Positions 25,779 to 32,954 of a stretch of 33,088 bases of DNA are shown here, piece by piece (positions within the stretch are counted from its first letter, which is position 1; each line of letters begins with the position of its first letter). Origin of the DNA: Thermoplasma sp. (GTDB lineage: Archaea; Thermoplasmatota; Thermoplasmata; Thermoplasmatales; Thermoplasmataceae); contig NZ_JAGDXM010000054.1 of the NCBI RefSeq assembly GCF_023256435.1, positions 1 through 33,088 of the forward strand, written 5' to 3'. Position numbers and translations under genes: made by a program. The notes beneath the pieces were generated by a model. It ran no database searches, was not told where the DNA came from, and saw nothing but the letters and a program-made list of their open reading frames with translations.

Positions 25779-28610
25779 TTATTTCTTCTTCTGCTGCTTC
25801 GGCAGTTCAGTCTTTGGCTGTGTCGTCTTCTGCTGAGTGGATTTACCGCCACCTGACCTTAGCCTGTAATATACGTAGACGATTATCACAAGCACGACTA
25901 TTACCGAGACAACTATAAGAGGCGTCCTGTAGGCGGGCGGATTCACGCTGACCTCCTGCGTCAGTGCACCGGCCTTCACGAATGCTGAAGGCTCATTTCC
26001 AACCTCGGCAGTAGCATAGAGCGATATCTTTCCTGATGTTGGCGGCACCCAAGTGACCGTTGCATTGTATGACTTGCCTGCCTTGATCTCGCTCACGGTT
26101 GTAGATCCAACCACCTTACCATTCACATACAGAGTTATGTTGACATCGTATGCATTGACAGTCCCGAGGTTAGACACGTTAACATAAACTTTGGCTGAGG
26201 AACCCTGATATGCTGCCTTTGGCGAGTATATGGAGTTCACAACCAATCTCGGACTCTGTACGATCATGGAGACCGTTTTATTGTAATATCCAGATATGCC
26301 AGACGGATTTGTCACGTTCAATGACACTATCATGCTGTTAACGGTGTTGAACTGTATAACGAGATAGCTCATGTTCATCGATGTTATATTCGTATAGGTT
26401 GTGGAAGAAGGCTGGGCGACGGTTCCATTCACATATTCTATCTTCCACTGGAACTTGAGCTGACTGAACGGATAGTACGGATCCGTTGTGTTGTTTGCGC
26501 TTATCACTATGGTCTTACCGGCTATCGGGTTCTTTATGTAAGTTCCGTTGTATGTCATGAAGAAAGTAGCCGATGGCGGTGTAGTATCGTTGACGTACAC
26601 GTGCATTATAACATGCGTTATGTTTCCGACTTCACTGGTAACGTTTGCATACGCATATTGGTTCAGATAACCTGGTGCAATGCTCGGATGCTGGAATGCG
26701 TATGATACGTTCTGCCCTATGAAGGTCTGGCCTGGGAAGTGCCAGCTGTACATCAGAAAGACGCTGTATGATGATACCTTGAGGGATGTGCCATAGAGGC
26801 TGTAGCTCACACTTGCTGACTGAGGAACGCTCAGCGATATGAAATATGTATTGTTAGCGGAATAATATTGCTGTGATACACCTATGGCCTTTCCATTGAG
26901 GGATGCAGAGAATTTAAACGCGGTGAGAGGTGTCTTGTTGCTCAGTCCTACAACTGTGAAATTAGAATAGGCCACACCACCGGATGGGCTCATCACCCTT
27001 ACGCTGACAGAATTGGTTCTGTCATAGAATTTATATGAGACGTTGTAGCCATATTCAGTTGTTCCATTTATGGTCCATGTGAAGTTGGCCTGAGCATAAT
27101 CGTTGGAATTTGTTACGGGATTGAAGTAGGCTGTGGATGCGTTTATATAAACCGTCTGGTTCAGAGGTACTACGTAGTATGCGTTAGACGCATTGTTGTT
27201 CAGGACATAGTTCTTTGACACCATGTTCTTCCAGAACAGCGTGTAGGTATTGTTCGACATCACTGGTTTCTGTACTGGTGAGAACTTCAGATTCACCATT
27301 GTGTTTGCAGAGAGAGGTGATATTTTCACATAACGGTACGAGGATATCAGAGGAACATTGGATGAGGATACTGCAAGGCTGCTGTTATGGTATGTCAGAT
27401 TGAAATTGTACTGTATTGAACCAGGCGTGTTCTGAGTACCATACACGTAAATATTAACCGAGCTCAGGCCTGAGATCGACGACATGTTTCTGTATGTGGC
27501 ATTCACATATGCGAGAACTGAGTTATCAGTGCTGTATACCTTTACGCTTGGTGTTCCAGTTATATTATAATAAACGCCATTTACAAGGAATGTTTTGGAT
27601 GTGTAATTCTGTGCGAGCCCATAGAAATATTTCTGAAGTGCCGCTGTCGTTATTCCGTCAAGCTTCATCTGCCAGTATAGAGATCCAACGCTTGAATTGG
27701 GGAAATAGTTGGGGAACGCCGTTCCATTATTTAGCTGAAATGTTATGTTCTGGTACATCATCTGAAGGTTCTGGCTTATGCTGTAGTTATAGTATACATT
27801 CGAAACATCCTTGGTCAGAGTTATCGATGCGCCATTTTGGGCTGATGCGAAAACATACGGCTGATATCCTGGCGATTCAACCAGTATTATATCCGTTGTT
27901 GGCGCATAAACAGCAAATGAACCGTTTGTGAAATGAGAAACCGTATAGTTATAAGGCGCTACAGGATCGATGGCCACCACAGTTCCAGAATTCACATTTG
28001 GATAACCATAGAATGTAGCGCTGATTGGACTTATAGTTAAGGTTGCCGTTGGGCTGCTGAGATCCTCCAGATACGTTGAATTTGTACCTGTATTTGCGTA
28101 ATTCAACACAACATAGAAAGGCACTTTTATGGGTAGCTGGAATGTGTAGGTTCCCGTGAATACCTTGCTCTGGTTGAACACAAATCCATCCTGTGTCTGG
28201 AACTGCACTACTGCCCCTTTCGGAATGCTGGAGAATGTAACGTTAATTCCATAGGTGGGGAATGCAGTCAGCGAAACTGGCACATTCATATATGGCGAGG
28301 TTAGATTGAATGCTACTGATTTCTCATAATATATCGTGAAATTTCCTGTGGAACCCGGCCCTATGTAGTTCGGAACCTGGACGTAATACTTACCATATGG
28401 AAGAGAAACATTAAGATGCGGGCCGCTTCCTGACGCTACAACAACTCCATTGAAATTGAGTACCTCTACCGGTACCTTTGCTGGCCCTCCATAATACGAT
28501 ACCGTTATATTGGCATAGCCAGCCTGTGGCGTCATGGCAAAGCTCATTCCCGCAAGGGAACTCAATGCTATTATTGAAACAATAGCAATAGCAATTGTAG
28601 ATTTGTTCAC
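25779..28610 (-). CDS. Large secreted, membrane-anchored surface protein, likely N-glycosylated
   Basis: A 943-residue protein I cannot place in a named family. It has an N-terminal signal helix (IAIAIVSIIALSSLAGMSFA), about 850 residues of Ser/Thr/Asn/Tyr-rich beta-type sequence, one C-terminal transmembrane helix (about 898-915) and a short Lys/Gln-rich cytosolic tail. By eye there are more than 40 N-x-S/T sequons spread evenly, fitting a heavily glycosylated ectodomain. The segment before the anchor (YVNVSNLGTVNAYDVNITLY) resembles a CARDB-like beta-sandwich used in cell-surface adhesion. The frame reaches an ATG at 28667, but a TATA box (28649-28658) lies within that extension. A GTG at 28610, 6 nt after the strong SD GGGAGG, is the better start. 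It could be a main cell-surface glycoprotein of this wall-less archaeon; inference only. Confidence 0.8.
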   Translation of the reverse strand: MNKSTIAIAIVSIIALSSLAGMSFAMTPQAGYANITVSYYGGPAKVPVEVLNFNGVVVASGSGPHLNVSLPYGKYYVQVPNYIGPGSTGNFTIYYEKSVAFNLTSPYMNVPVSLTAFPTYGINVTFSSIPKGAVVQFQTQDGFVFNQSKVFTGTYTFQLPIKVPFYVVLNYANTGTNSTYLEDLSSPTATLTISPISATFYGYPNVNSGTVVAIDPVAPYNYTVSHFTNGSFAVYAPTTDIILVESPGYQPYVFASAQNGASITLTKDVSNVYYNYSISQNLQMMYQNITFQLNNGTAFPNYFPNSSVGSLYWQMKLDGITTAALQKYFYGLAQNYTSKTFLVNGVYYNITGTPSVKVYSTDNSVLAYVNATYRNMSSISGLSSVNIYVYGTQNTPGSIQYNFNLTYHNSSLAVSSSNVPLISSYRYVKISPLSANTMVNLKFSPVQKPVMSNNTYTLFWKNMVSKNYVLNNNASNAYYVVPLNQTVYINASTAYFNPVTNSNDYAQANFTWTINGTTEYGYNVSYKFYDRTNSVSVRVMSPSGGVAYSNFTVVGLSNKTPLTAFKFSASLNGKAIGVSQQYYSANNTYFISLSVPQSASVSYSLYGTSLKVSSYSVFLMYSWHFPGQTFIGQNVSYAFQHPSIAPGYLNQYAYANVTSEVGNITHVIMHVYVNDTTPPSATFFMTYNGTYIKNPIAGKTIVISANNTTDPYYPFSQLKFQWKIEYVNGTVAQPSSTTYTNITSMNMSYLVIQFNTVNSMIVSLNVTNPSGISGYYNKTVSMIVQSPRLVVNSIYSPKAAYQGSSAKVYVNVSNLGTVNAYDVNITLYVNGKVVGSTTVSEIKAGKSYNATVTWVPPTSGKISLYATAEVGNEPSAFVKAGALTQEVSVNPPAYRTPLIVVSVIVVLVIIVYVYYRLRSGGGKSTQQKTTQPKTELPKQQKKK

Positions 28611-28616
28611 CGATAT

Positions 28617-28658
28617 CCTCCCTTTTTTTGGGCTAAACAAAACTTTTCTTATAAATAT
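28617..28658 (-). promoter_or_regulatory. Promoter and Shine-Dalgarno of the surface-protein gene
   Basis: On the minus strand the TATA box ATATTTATAA (28649-28658) predicts a transcript start near 28627. The SD GGGAGG (28617-28622) follows 5-10 nt later, 6 nt before the GTG at 28610. This is a short-leader arrangement with a strong ribosome site, unlike the leaderless genes elsewhere in the window, and suits a highly expressed protein. Confidence 0.6.
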
Positions 28659-28752
28659 TGTGATCATTCTGCATCATTGCCCTTCCCTGACAGCATTTGT
28701 CATTGCGTTTATGAACGATCAAGAGACTGTCCTGTTCGATGAGTATAAGATT

Positions 28753-30153
28753 TCAGCCCTTCACCACGGATAACGGCACCATTCTGGCAACTGGCCTTGC
28801 CAGGCGAGCCCCATATACAGCTTCGACAACTTCATCGACGTTCTTATAGCTCTCCGGAGCCTCTTCGTACAACACCTGTTTTGTCGCAGGCCTTGCATAG
28901 ACGTTCTTCCTCTCCAGCTCCTTTTCTACAATACCAGCATATCTCTTGACAGCCTGGCTTCTGCTCAGCACACGACCTGATCCATGGCAAGTTGTACCAA
29001 ATGACTTAGTCAAATTATCTGGAAGGCCAACAAGTACGTATGAAGCTGTTCCCATGCTACCTGGTATTAGTACAGGATGGCCAGTATCTTCAAAAGGGGA
29101 TGAAGAGACATTAGATGGGAATGCCCTAGTTGCACCCTTACGATGGACAATGACCCTTATCCTTGAACCGTCAACCGCGTGAGTTTCCTCCTTAGCTATG
29201 TTATGCGCCAGGCTGTATACCAGCTTTGGTCTTACACCGAAGTGCCTTTCGAAGACCTCTCGAATACGGTATATGGCGATCTGTCTGTTGACAAATGCAA
29301 AATTCGCAGCGGATCTCATAGCATCCAGATATTTTTCACCAAGAGAGGATTTTACGTGAGCGGATATGAGTTCAGCATCTGAAGTCCTTATTGCCTGATC
29401 GCTCTCTCTGAGCATCCTGATATAGTCTGTTGCCACCTGGTGACCGAGACCTCTTGATCCGGTATGGATCATAACGGTAACTTCGTTCTCCATTAAGCCA
29501 AATCTGCTCGCGGAATCCTTATCGAATATATCGGAGACCTTTTGAACCTCCAGAAAGTGATTCCCAGCACCAAGAGTACCTATCTGGCTCATTCCACGCT
29601 GCTGAGCTGCCTTGGATACGTTTGATCCTGTATTCTCTATGGAACCCCCATCCTCGGTATGAGTCAAATCATCACGTATGGCAAGATCATGATCCATGGC
29701 CCATTTAAGGCCGAACCTTAGTATCTCGTTGAGATCAGAGGATGAAACCTTCAGGCCCTTCCTTGAGGTCAGCCCGCTTGGGATTTCATTGAAGAGATCA
29801 TCGGTGACCACCTTCAATTTCGGCTTAAATTCTTCATAAGTTAGACCCGTTGAAACCAGAGCCACGCCACAGTTTATATCATACCCTACACCGCCTGGAG
29901 AAACTATTCCCTCTTCAGCATCAAAGGCAGCCACACCACCTATGGGAAATCCGTAGCCAAGATGTATATCTGGCATTGCGTATGACGCTTTAATTATACC
30001 TGGGAGCTTAGCAACGTTCATGACCTGTTTCAGCGAACCCTCATCAATGCTTTCTTTGAAGAGAGCTTCGCTGGAATAGACTATACCTGGCACCAGCATA
30101 TCGTCCTCTTTATCGATCATGTAGGTATAGTCATCTATCCTCCTAACATTCAT
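28753..30153 (-). CDS. rtcB: RtcB RNA ligase (tRNA-splicing ligase)
   Basis: A 466-residue GTP- and Mn2+-dependent ligase that joins 2',3'-cyclic phosphate and 5'-OH RNA ends, as in tRNA exon joining after intron removal. Metal and catalytic residues line up with the archaeal RtcB structure: Cys95 (GVGYDINCGV), His199 (GAGNHFLEVQ), His230 (IHTGSRGLGHQ), His317 (AHNIAKEETH) and the guanylylated His390 in TCHGSGRVLSRSQA. PDIHLGYGFPIGG (61-73) is another signature. Length is near the usual ~480. No archease gene is adjacent. The TATA-like box at 30175-30182 puts the transcript start at the ATG (30153), a leaderless gene. Confidence 0.96.
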   Translation of the reverse strand: MNVRRIDDYTYMIDKEDDMLVPGIVYSSEALFKESIDEGSLKQVMNVAKLPGIIKASYAMPDIHLGYGFPIGGVAAFDAEEGIVSPGGVGYDINCGVALVSTGLTYEEFKPKLKVVTDDLFNEIPSGLTSRKGLKVSSSDLNEILRFGLKWAMDHDLAIRDDLTHTEDGGSIENTGSNVSKAAQQRGMSQIGTLGAGNHFLEVQKVSDIFDKDSASRFGLMENEVTVMIHTGSRGLGHQVATDYIRMLRESDQAIRTSDAELISAHVKSSLGEKYLDAMRSAANFAFVNRQIAIYRIREVFERHFGVRPKLVYSLAHNIAKEETHAVDGSRIRVIVHRKGATRAFPSNVSSSPFEDTGHPVLIPGSMGTASYVLVGLPDNLTKSFGTTCHGSGRVLSRSQAVKRYAGIVEKELERKNVYARPATKQVLYEEAPESYKNVDEVVEAVYGARLARPVARMVPLSVVKG

Positions 30154-30174
30154 AATCCATGATGTCCAATAGAA

Positions 30175-30182
30175 TCATAAAG
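30175..30182 (-). promoter_or_regulatory. TATA-like box for rtcB
   Basis: Minus-strand CTTTATGA, centred about 26 nt before the ATG at 30153. Confidence 0.4.
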
Positions 30183-30352
30183 TTTCATGGCGAATATGGG
30201 CGGACAACTTTTTAACATCGAAAAAAGGAAATAATGCGTCAGCTATGAATTCACAGATCGATTAAAAACCATAAAAGGATATGCCTGCTGAGTGTTTCAA
30301 TGAAAGATGGAACTGTTTATAGATTGAAGAACCATCTTCGACCATCGATATG

Positions 30353-30360
30353 ATTAATAA
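30353..30360 (+). promoter_or_regulatory. TATA box for the 85-residue gene
   Basis: ATTAATAA, centred about 28 nt before the TTG at 30385, so transcription should start at that codon. In the 190 nt before it the only other structure is a 7-bp inverted repeat (AAGATGG near 30304 with CCATCTT near 30333). Confidence 0.4.
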
Positions 30361-30384
30361 TTCCTTTAAGATGTTAGATATAAG

Positions 30385-30642
30385 TTGCCCAAAGAGACCT
30401 ATGATCTGCTATCCTTCGATGAGAACACGCGGTTCAAACTGAAGACCGAGGCCGCGCTCATACTGAATGCACAGAGAATAAAGAAGCTGTCTGAAGATCC
30501 CTCGAAATTTGATAGATACATAGAGGAAAGACTGGCTATAATGAGAAAAATACTGAATAGCAGCGGTCCTTTCAGGCTAAAGGAAGGTGAGAAAATCATA
30601 GTGGATTATGACGGCAATGATGTAAAGATAAGTTTTGATTGA
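30385..30642 (+). CDS. Small hypothetical protein (85 aa), leaderless TTG start
   Basis: I do not recognise this protein. It is soluble and charged: a long helical first part (FKLKTEAALILNAQRIKKLS, then FDRYIEERLAIMRKIL) followed by a small beta part (FRLKEGEKIIVDYDGNDVK). The codon pattern resembles neighbouring genes rather than random sequence. An in-frame stop lies at 30367-30369, so the only available initiator is TTG at 30385, and the TATA box at 30353-30360 is spaced for a leaderless transcript there. No operon partner; rtcB is divergent and the next gene on this strand is ~90 nt away with its own promoter. Function unknown. Confidence 0.65.
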   Translation: MPKETYDLLSFDENTRFKLKTEAALILNAQRIKKLSEDPSKFDRYIEERLAIMRKILNSSGPFRLKEGEKIIVDYDGNDVKISFD

Positions 30643-30700
30643 ACGTCTGGTGCTGGTTCATAATCAGGGTCTATATCTCTTTGTTTATGGTATCCATCGA

Positions 30701-30708
30701 TATTTAAA
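30701..30708 (+). promoter_or_regulatory. TATA box for an unlisted small gene
   Basis: TATTTAAA, a near-ideal archaeal box centred 28 nt before the ATG at 30733. It is the main reason to believe the short frame that follows. Confidence 0.55.
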
Positions 30709-30732
30709 AATGTTCAAGAGATCAAAGGATGG

Positions 30733-30906
30733 ATGAAAAGTCAGAAGGATCGGTTGGAGACTGCTGAATCAATTCATGATATCGCAATATCGGGATACAC
30801 GATAAGAGTTATACAGATAGATCATGCATCTGGTCTTGTGGATCAGGGGCTTTTTCATAGGTCCATGAAAATTTTTCAGAATTATATGGAGTTATCTGAG
30901 ATCTGA
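30733..30906 (+). CDS. Small hypothetical protein (57 aa)
   Basis: A complete short frame from ATG 30733 to TGA 30904-30906, with plausible composition: a charged N-terminal helix (KSQKDRLETAESIHDIA), a hydrophobic strand-like centre (GYTIRVIQID) and an amphipathic end (LFHRSMKIFQNYMELSEI). The TATA box at 30701-30708 would start transcription within a few bases of the ATG. It occupies a 390-nt stretch (30643-31032) otherwise empty of listed genes. An overlapping ATG at 30729 in another frame stops after 12 codons. I do not recognise a family and infer no function; conservation in T. volcanium or Picrophilus would settle whether it is real. Confidence 0.55.
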   Translation: MKSQKDRLETAESIHDIAISGYTIRVIQIDHASGLVDQGLFHRSMKIFQNYMELSEI

Positions 30907-30916
30907 GGGTTTCAAC

Positions 30917-30997
30917 ATGACAGATCACGCCAATTATGGTCAAATATTTCTTAGAGAACCCAGAAAATGCCAATTTGTTGACCATCTTCGAGACTAG
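30917..30997 (+). CDS. Possible 26-residue peptide gene
   Basis: ATG at 30917 opens a 26-codon frame ending at TAG 30995-30997, 10 nt after the 57-residue gene. GAGGGT (30905-30910) lies 6 nt before it, an acceptable SD, so it could be the second cistron of the same short mRNA. Composition is polar and basic (IFLREPRKCQFVDHLRD). Its end runs into the promoter of the next gene. A chance frame or the remnant of a longer gene is as likely. Confidence 0.2.
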   Translation: MTDHANYGQIFLREPRKCQFVDHLRD

Positions 30998-31016
30998 CTA
31001 TAAAAATATATGCTAG
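30994..31016 (+). promoter_or_regulatory. TATA box flanked by an inverted repeat, possible operator
   Basis: CTAGC (30994-30998) and GCTAG (31012-31016) form a 5-bp inverted repeat exactly enclosing the TATA element TATAAAAATATA (30999-31010). The box is centred about 28 nt before the ATG at 31033. A repressor sitting here would block TBP directly; the downstream winged-helix protein is the obvious candidate for autoregulation. Confidence 0.45.
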
Positions 31017-31032
31017 CATGTGATATACGAAC

Positions 31033-31356
31033 ATGAAGGAATACTCAATATTCAGAGAGCTCATAAATGACATGGAGACTCTCAAAAGGCATATCTCAGT
31101 CATAGATGTGCTATTGAAGGAGCAGCCCATTGGTATAATCAAACTATCTCAGGAGACTGGAATTCCTGAACACAAGATACGGTACTCTCTCCGTATACTG
31201 GAGCAGGAGAACATAATCTCACCGTCAAGGGAGGGTGCAATACTGACACCAGATTTCATAGAGCATAAGGATCAGATAATAAGCGACGCTGAAAAAGCCG
31301 TAGAGGAGGCTAATGCGATCCTTGAGCAGGTAAAGAGGATGCTCCAAAAGAAATGA
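31033..31356 (+). CDS. Winged-helix transcriptional regulator
   Basis: A 107-residue DNA-binding protein. A short N-terminal helix precedes a winged helix-turn-helix (about 22-70): ISVIDVLLKEQPIGIIKLSQ, TGIPEHKIRYSLRILEQENI and the wing SPSREGAILTPDFIE. A C-terminal amphipathic helix (DAEKAVEEANAILEQVKRML) likely makes a dimer coiled coil. This is the common archaeal arrangement of small repressors. Its target is not known, but an inverted repeat around its own TATA box (30994-31016) suggests autoregulation. It is followed after 31 nt by an acetyltransferase gene on the same strand, possibly cotranscribed. Confidence 0.75.
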   Translation: MKEYSIFRELINDMETLKRHISVIDVLLKEQPIGIIKLSQETGIPEHKIRYSLRILEQENIISPSREGAILTPDFIEHKDQIISDAEKAVEEANAILEQVKRMLQKK

Positions 31357-31387
31357 TTAATTAGTTGTTTTACATTTTTTAAATCGA

Positions 31388-31927
31388 ATGCTTTGGAAAA
31401 AACCCACTGAACTCACACATGAATATGTAATCAGGAAAGCGGAGCCGGGTGATGCCGCTGGCATTATAAACTGCATGCAGAGCGTCATGGATGAGAAGGT
31501 ATATCTGGTGGGCGAATACTATATGCTCACAGAGAGGGCTGAGCAGGAGAGGATAAAGAGCCTCGATGATCTGACGCTTGTGGCCGTCCTAGACAGGAAA
31601 GTTGTAGGCGTTTTGACCGTACAGCGCGGCATATACAGAAAGAACAAGCATACCGGAAGCCTCGGCATCGCCATCATGGCAGGGCATAGGCATAAGGGCC
31701 TCGGCACGAAGATGATAAGGCAGGCAATTGAGTGGTGCGAGGATCAGGGAATAAAGAAGCTCAATCTGGAAGTTTTTTCTACAAATACCAACGCAATTAA
31801 TGCTTATAAGAAGATCGGCTTTGAGGTGGAAGGCTACAGAAAAAAACAATTCATCATAGAGGGACAATTCGTTGATGACGTTCTCATGACGTATTACGTT
31901 GATCCTGCTTTAAAGGATCTGCAATGA
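31388..31927 (+). CDS. GNAT-family N-acetyltransferase
   Basis: A 179-residue single GNAT domain that transfers acetyl from acetyl-CoA to an amine. The N-terminal strand YVIRKAEPGDAAGIINCMQS opens the fold; LVAVLDRKVVGVLTVQR gives strands 2-4. The CoA-pyrophosphate loop is GHRHKGLGTKMIRQAIEWC (about 99-117, the R/QxxGxG/A motif). LNLEVFSTNTNAINAYKKIG is motif B, with EGYRKKQFIIEGQFVDDVL typical of RimJ/RimL/SpeG-like or antibiotic-acetylase relatives. Substrate (ribosomal or other protein N-terminus, polyamine, small molecule) is open. It sits between the winged-helix regulator and the second radical SAM gene, which has a separate promoter. Confidence 0.88.
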   Translation: MLWKKPTELTHEYVIRKAEPGDAAGIINCMQSVMDEKVYLVGEYYMLTERAEQERIKSLDDLTLVAVLDRKVVGVLTVQRGIYRKNKHTGSLGIAIMAGHRHKGLGTKMIRQAIEWCEDQGIKKLNLEVFSTNTNAINAYKKIGFEVEGYRKKQFIIEGQFVDDVLMTYYVDPALKDLQ

Positions 31928-31961
31928 TCTCTTTTCTGTTCTTGATTTTGACTGAAAATGT

Positions 31962-31969
31962 TAAATTTA
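31962..31969 (+). promoter_or_regulatory. TATA box for the second radical SAM gene
   Basis: TAAATTTA, centred about 26 nt before the ATG at 31991, predicting a leaderless transcript. Confidence 0.5.
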
Positions 31970-31990
31970 AAAAGATGTTACTAAAGCAAT

Positions 31991-32941
31991 ATGAAAACAA
32001 TGATATGGAATATCGATTATTTCTGTAATTTGAGATGCAAGAGTTGCAATGCATGGCAGGGCAAGATTTTCTTTCCTGAGGATCAAATAGATAAACATAT
32101 AAGGGAAATGAAAGAAAATGGCATCAAGATCGTTTCAGTAACAGGTGGAGAACCAACCCTCAACAAGAACGTAGTAGATATAATTCGTAAATTGAAGGAG
32201 AATCATTTCTTCACTCATATAGCTACAAATGGAACGAACCCATATGTGTTAAGGAAGCTTTATCCATATCTTGATGCTGTGACCATATCTCTAGATAGCA
32301 ATGTACCAGAGGAACACAATGCCTATAGAGGCTTGAAAATTTTTGATACTGTAGTTTCAAATATTAAGGAAGCAAAGAATAAAGTGAAAATAGTAACAGC
32401 GAATATGCTCGTCACGAATTTCAACTATTTCAAGGTAGGCGAGATCGCAGACTTCGCGAACAATGAACTTGGCGTTCCTCTATCGATGTGCTTTCCGGAA
32501 CAGGATGCATATTATTTCCAAGACTTCCAAGTGACAAACGAAATGATAAGAAAGGCTTTCAGTTATGCCTATGAAAACTATCACAGGCATGTCTTCGGCA
32601 ACATGCGCACCTATTACAAAGAAGCTGTGGATTTCATTGATGGCAAGGGTTCAAGGGCATGCAAGGCCGGCCAAGAAATATTTTACACAGACTATAGAGG
32701 CAAGGTTCATCCATGTTTTGAACACGTAGAAGTTGTCCTTAATAAGAAGCCACAGTGGGATATATATGATAATCAGTGCCATAAATGCTTCACTGAGTGC
32801 TTCCTCGAGCCTTCCATCGATCATACTTTTGAAGCAGCATCGTTAATTGGAAAGATATGGTGGTTTAACCACGTGAAGAGAAGGGATATAAAATATATAG
32901 ATTCAAGAAGACCGAAGCAGAATGTACCTGAAATTCAGTGA
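31991..32941 (+). CDS. Radical SAM protein with Cys-rich (SPASM/Twitch-like) C-terminus
   Basis: A 316-residue enzyme that cleaves S-adenosylmethionine with a [4Fe-4S] cluster held by Cys12, Cys16 and Cys19 (DYFCNLRCKSCNAW). VSVTGGEPTL (48-57) is the SAM-binding GGEP motif; ATNGT and TISLDSN follow as further core strands. After the barrel come more cysteines: Cys224 (SRACKAGQE), Cys242 (VHPCFEH), and Cys263, Cys266 and Cys270 (QCHKCFTEC), a spacing that suggests an auxiliary cluster as in SPASM/Twitch or HpnH-like proteins. The substrate is unknown; peptide-modifying, cofactor and lipid enzymes share this plan. Its coding sequence is more AT-rich than the metabolic genes of the window. A perfect hairpin spans the stop codon. 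Confidence 0.85.
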   Translation: MKTMIWNIDYFCNLRCKSCNAWQGKIFFPEDQIDKHIREMKENGIKIVSVTGGEPTLNKNVVDIIRKLKENHFFTHIATNGTNPYVLRKLYPYLDAVTISLDSNVPEEHNAYRGLKIFDTVVSNIKEAKNKVKIVTANMLVTNFNYFKVGEIADFANNELGVPLSMCFPEQDAYYFQDFQVTNEMIRKAFSYAYENYHRHVFGNMRTYYKEAVDFIDGKGSRACKAGQEIFYTDYRGKVHPCFEHVEVVLNKKPQWDIYDNQCHKCFTECFLEPSIDHTFEAASLIGKIWWFNHVKRRDIKYIDSRRPKQNVPEIQ

Positions 32942-32954
32942 TCTTTTCACTGAA
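32934..32954 (+). terminator. Hairpin across the stop codon, possible terminator
   Basis: TTCAGTGA (32934-32941) pairs perfectly with TCACTGAA (32947-32954) around a 5-nt TCTTT loop; the stop TGA lies in the left arm. There is no long T-run after it, so it may stabilise the 3' end rather than stop transcription. Beyond it, to the window end, I see no gene. Confidence 0.4.

Noticed and set aside
27494-27931. 145-codon plus-strand frame opposite the surface-protein gene
   Set aside because: Shadow frame; the composition follows from the repetitive opposite strand, and no start signals are present.
30291-30345. GTTTCAATGAAAG and nearby GATTGAAG, resembling CRISPR repeat ends
   Set aside because: Single occurrences without regular spacing or spacers; no cas gene in the window.
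30300-30353. 17-codon frame upstream of the 85-residue gene
   Set aside because: No TATA box at the right distance and no SD; overlaps the 7-bp inverted repeat and is too short to support. Its shared ACCATCTTCGA with 30981-30991 is probably chance.
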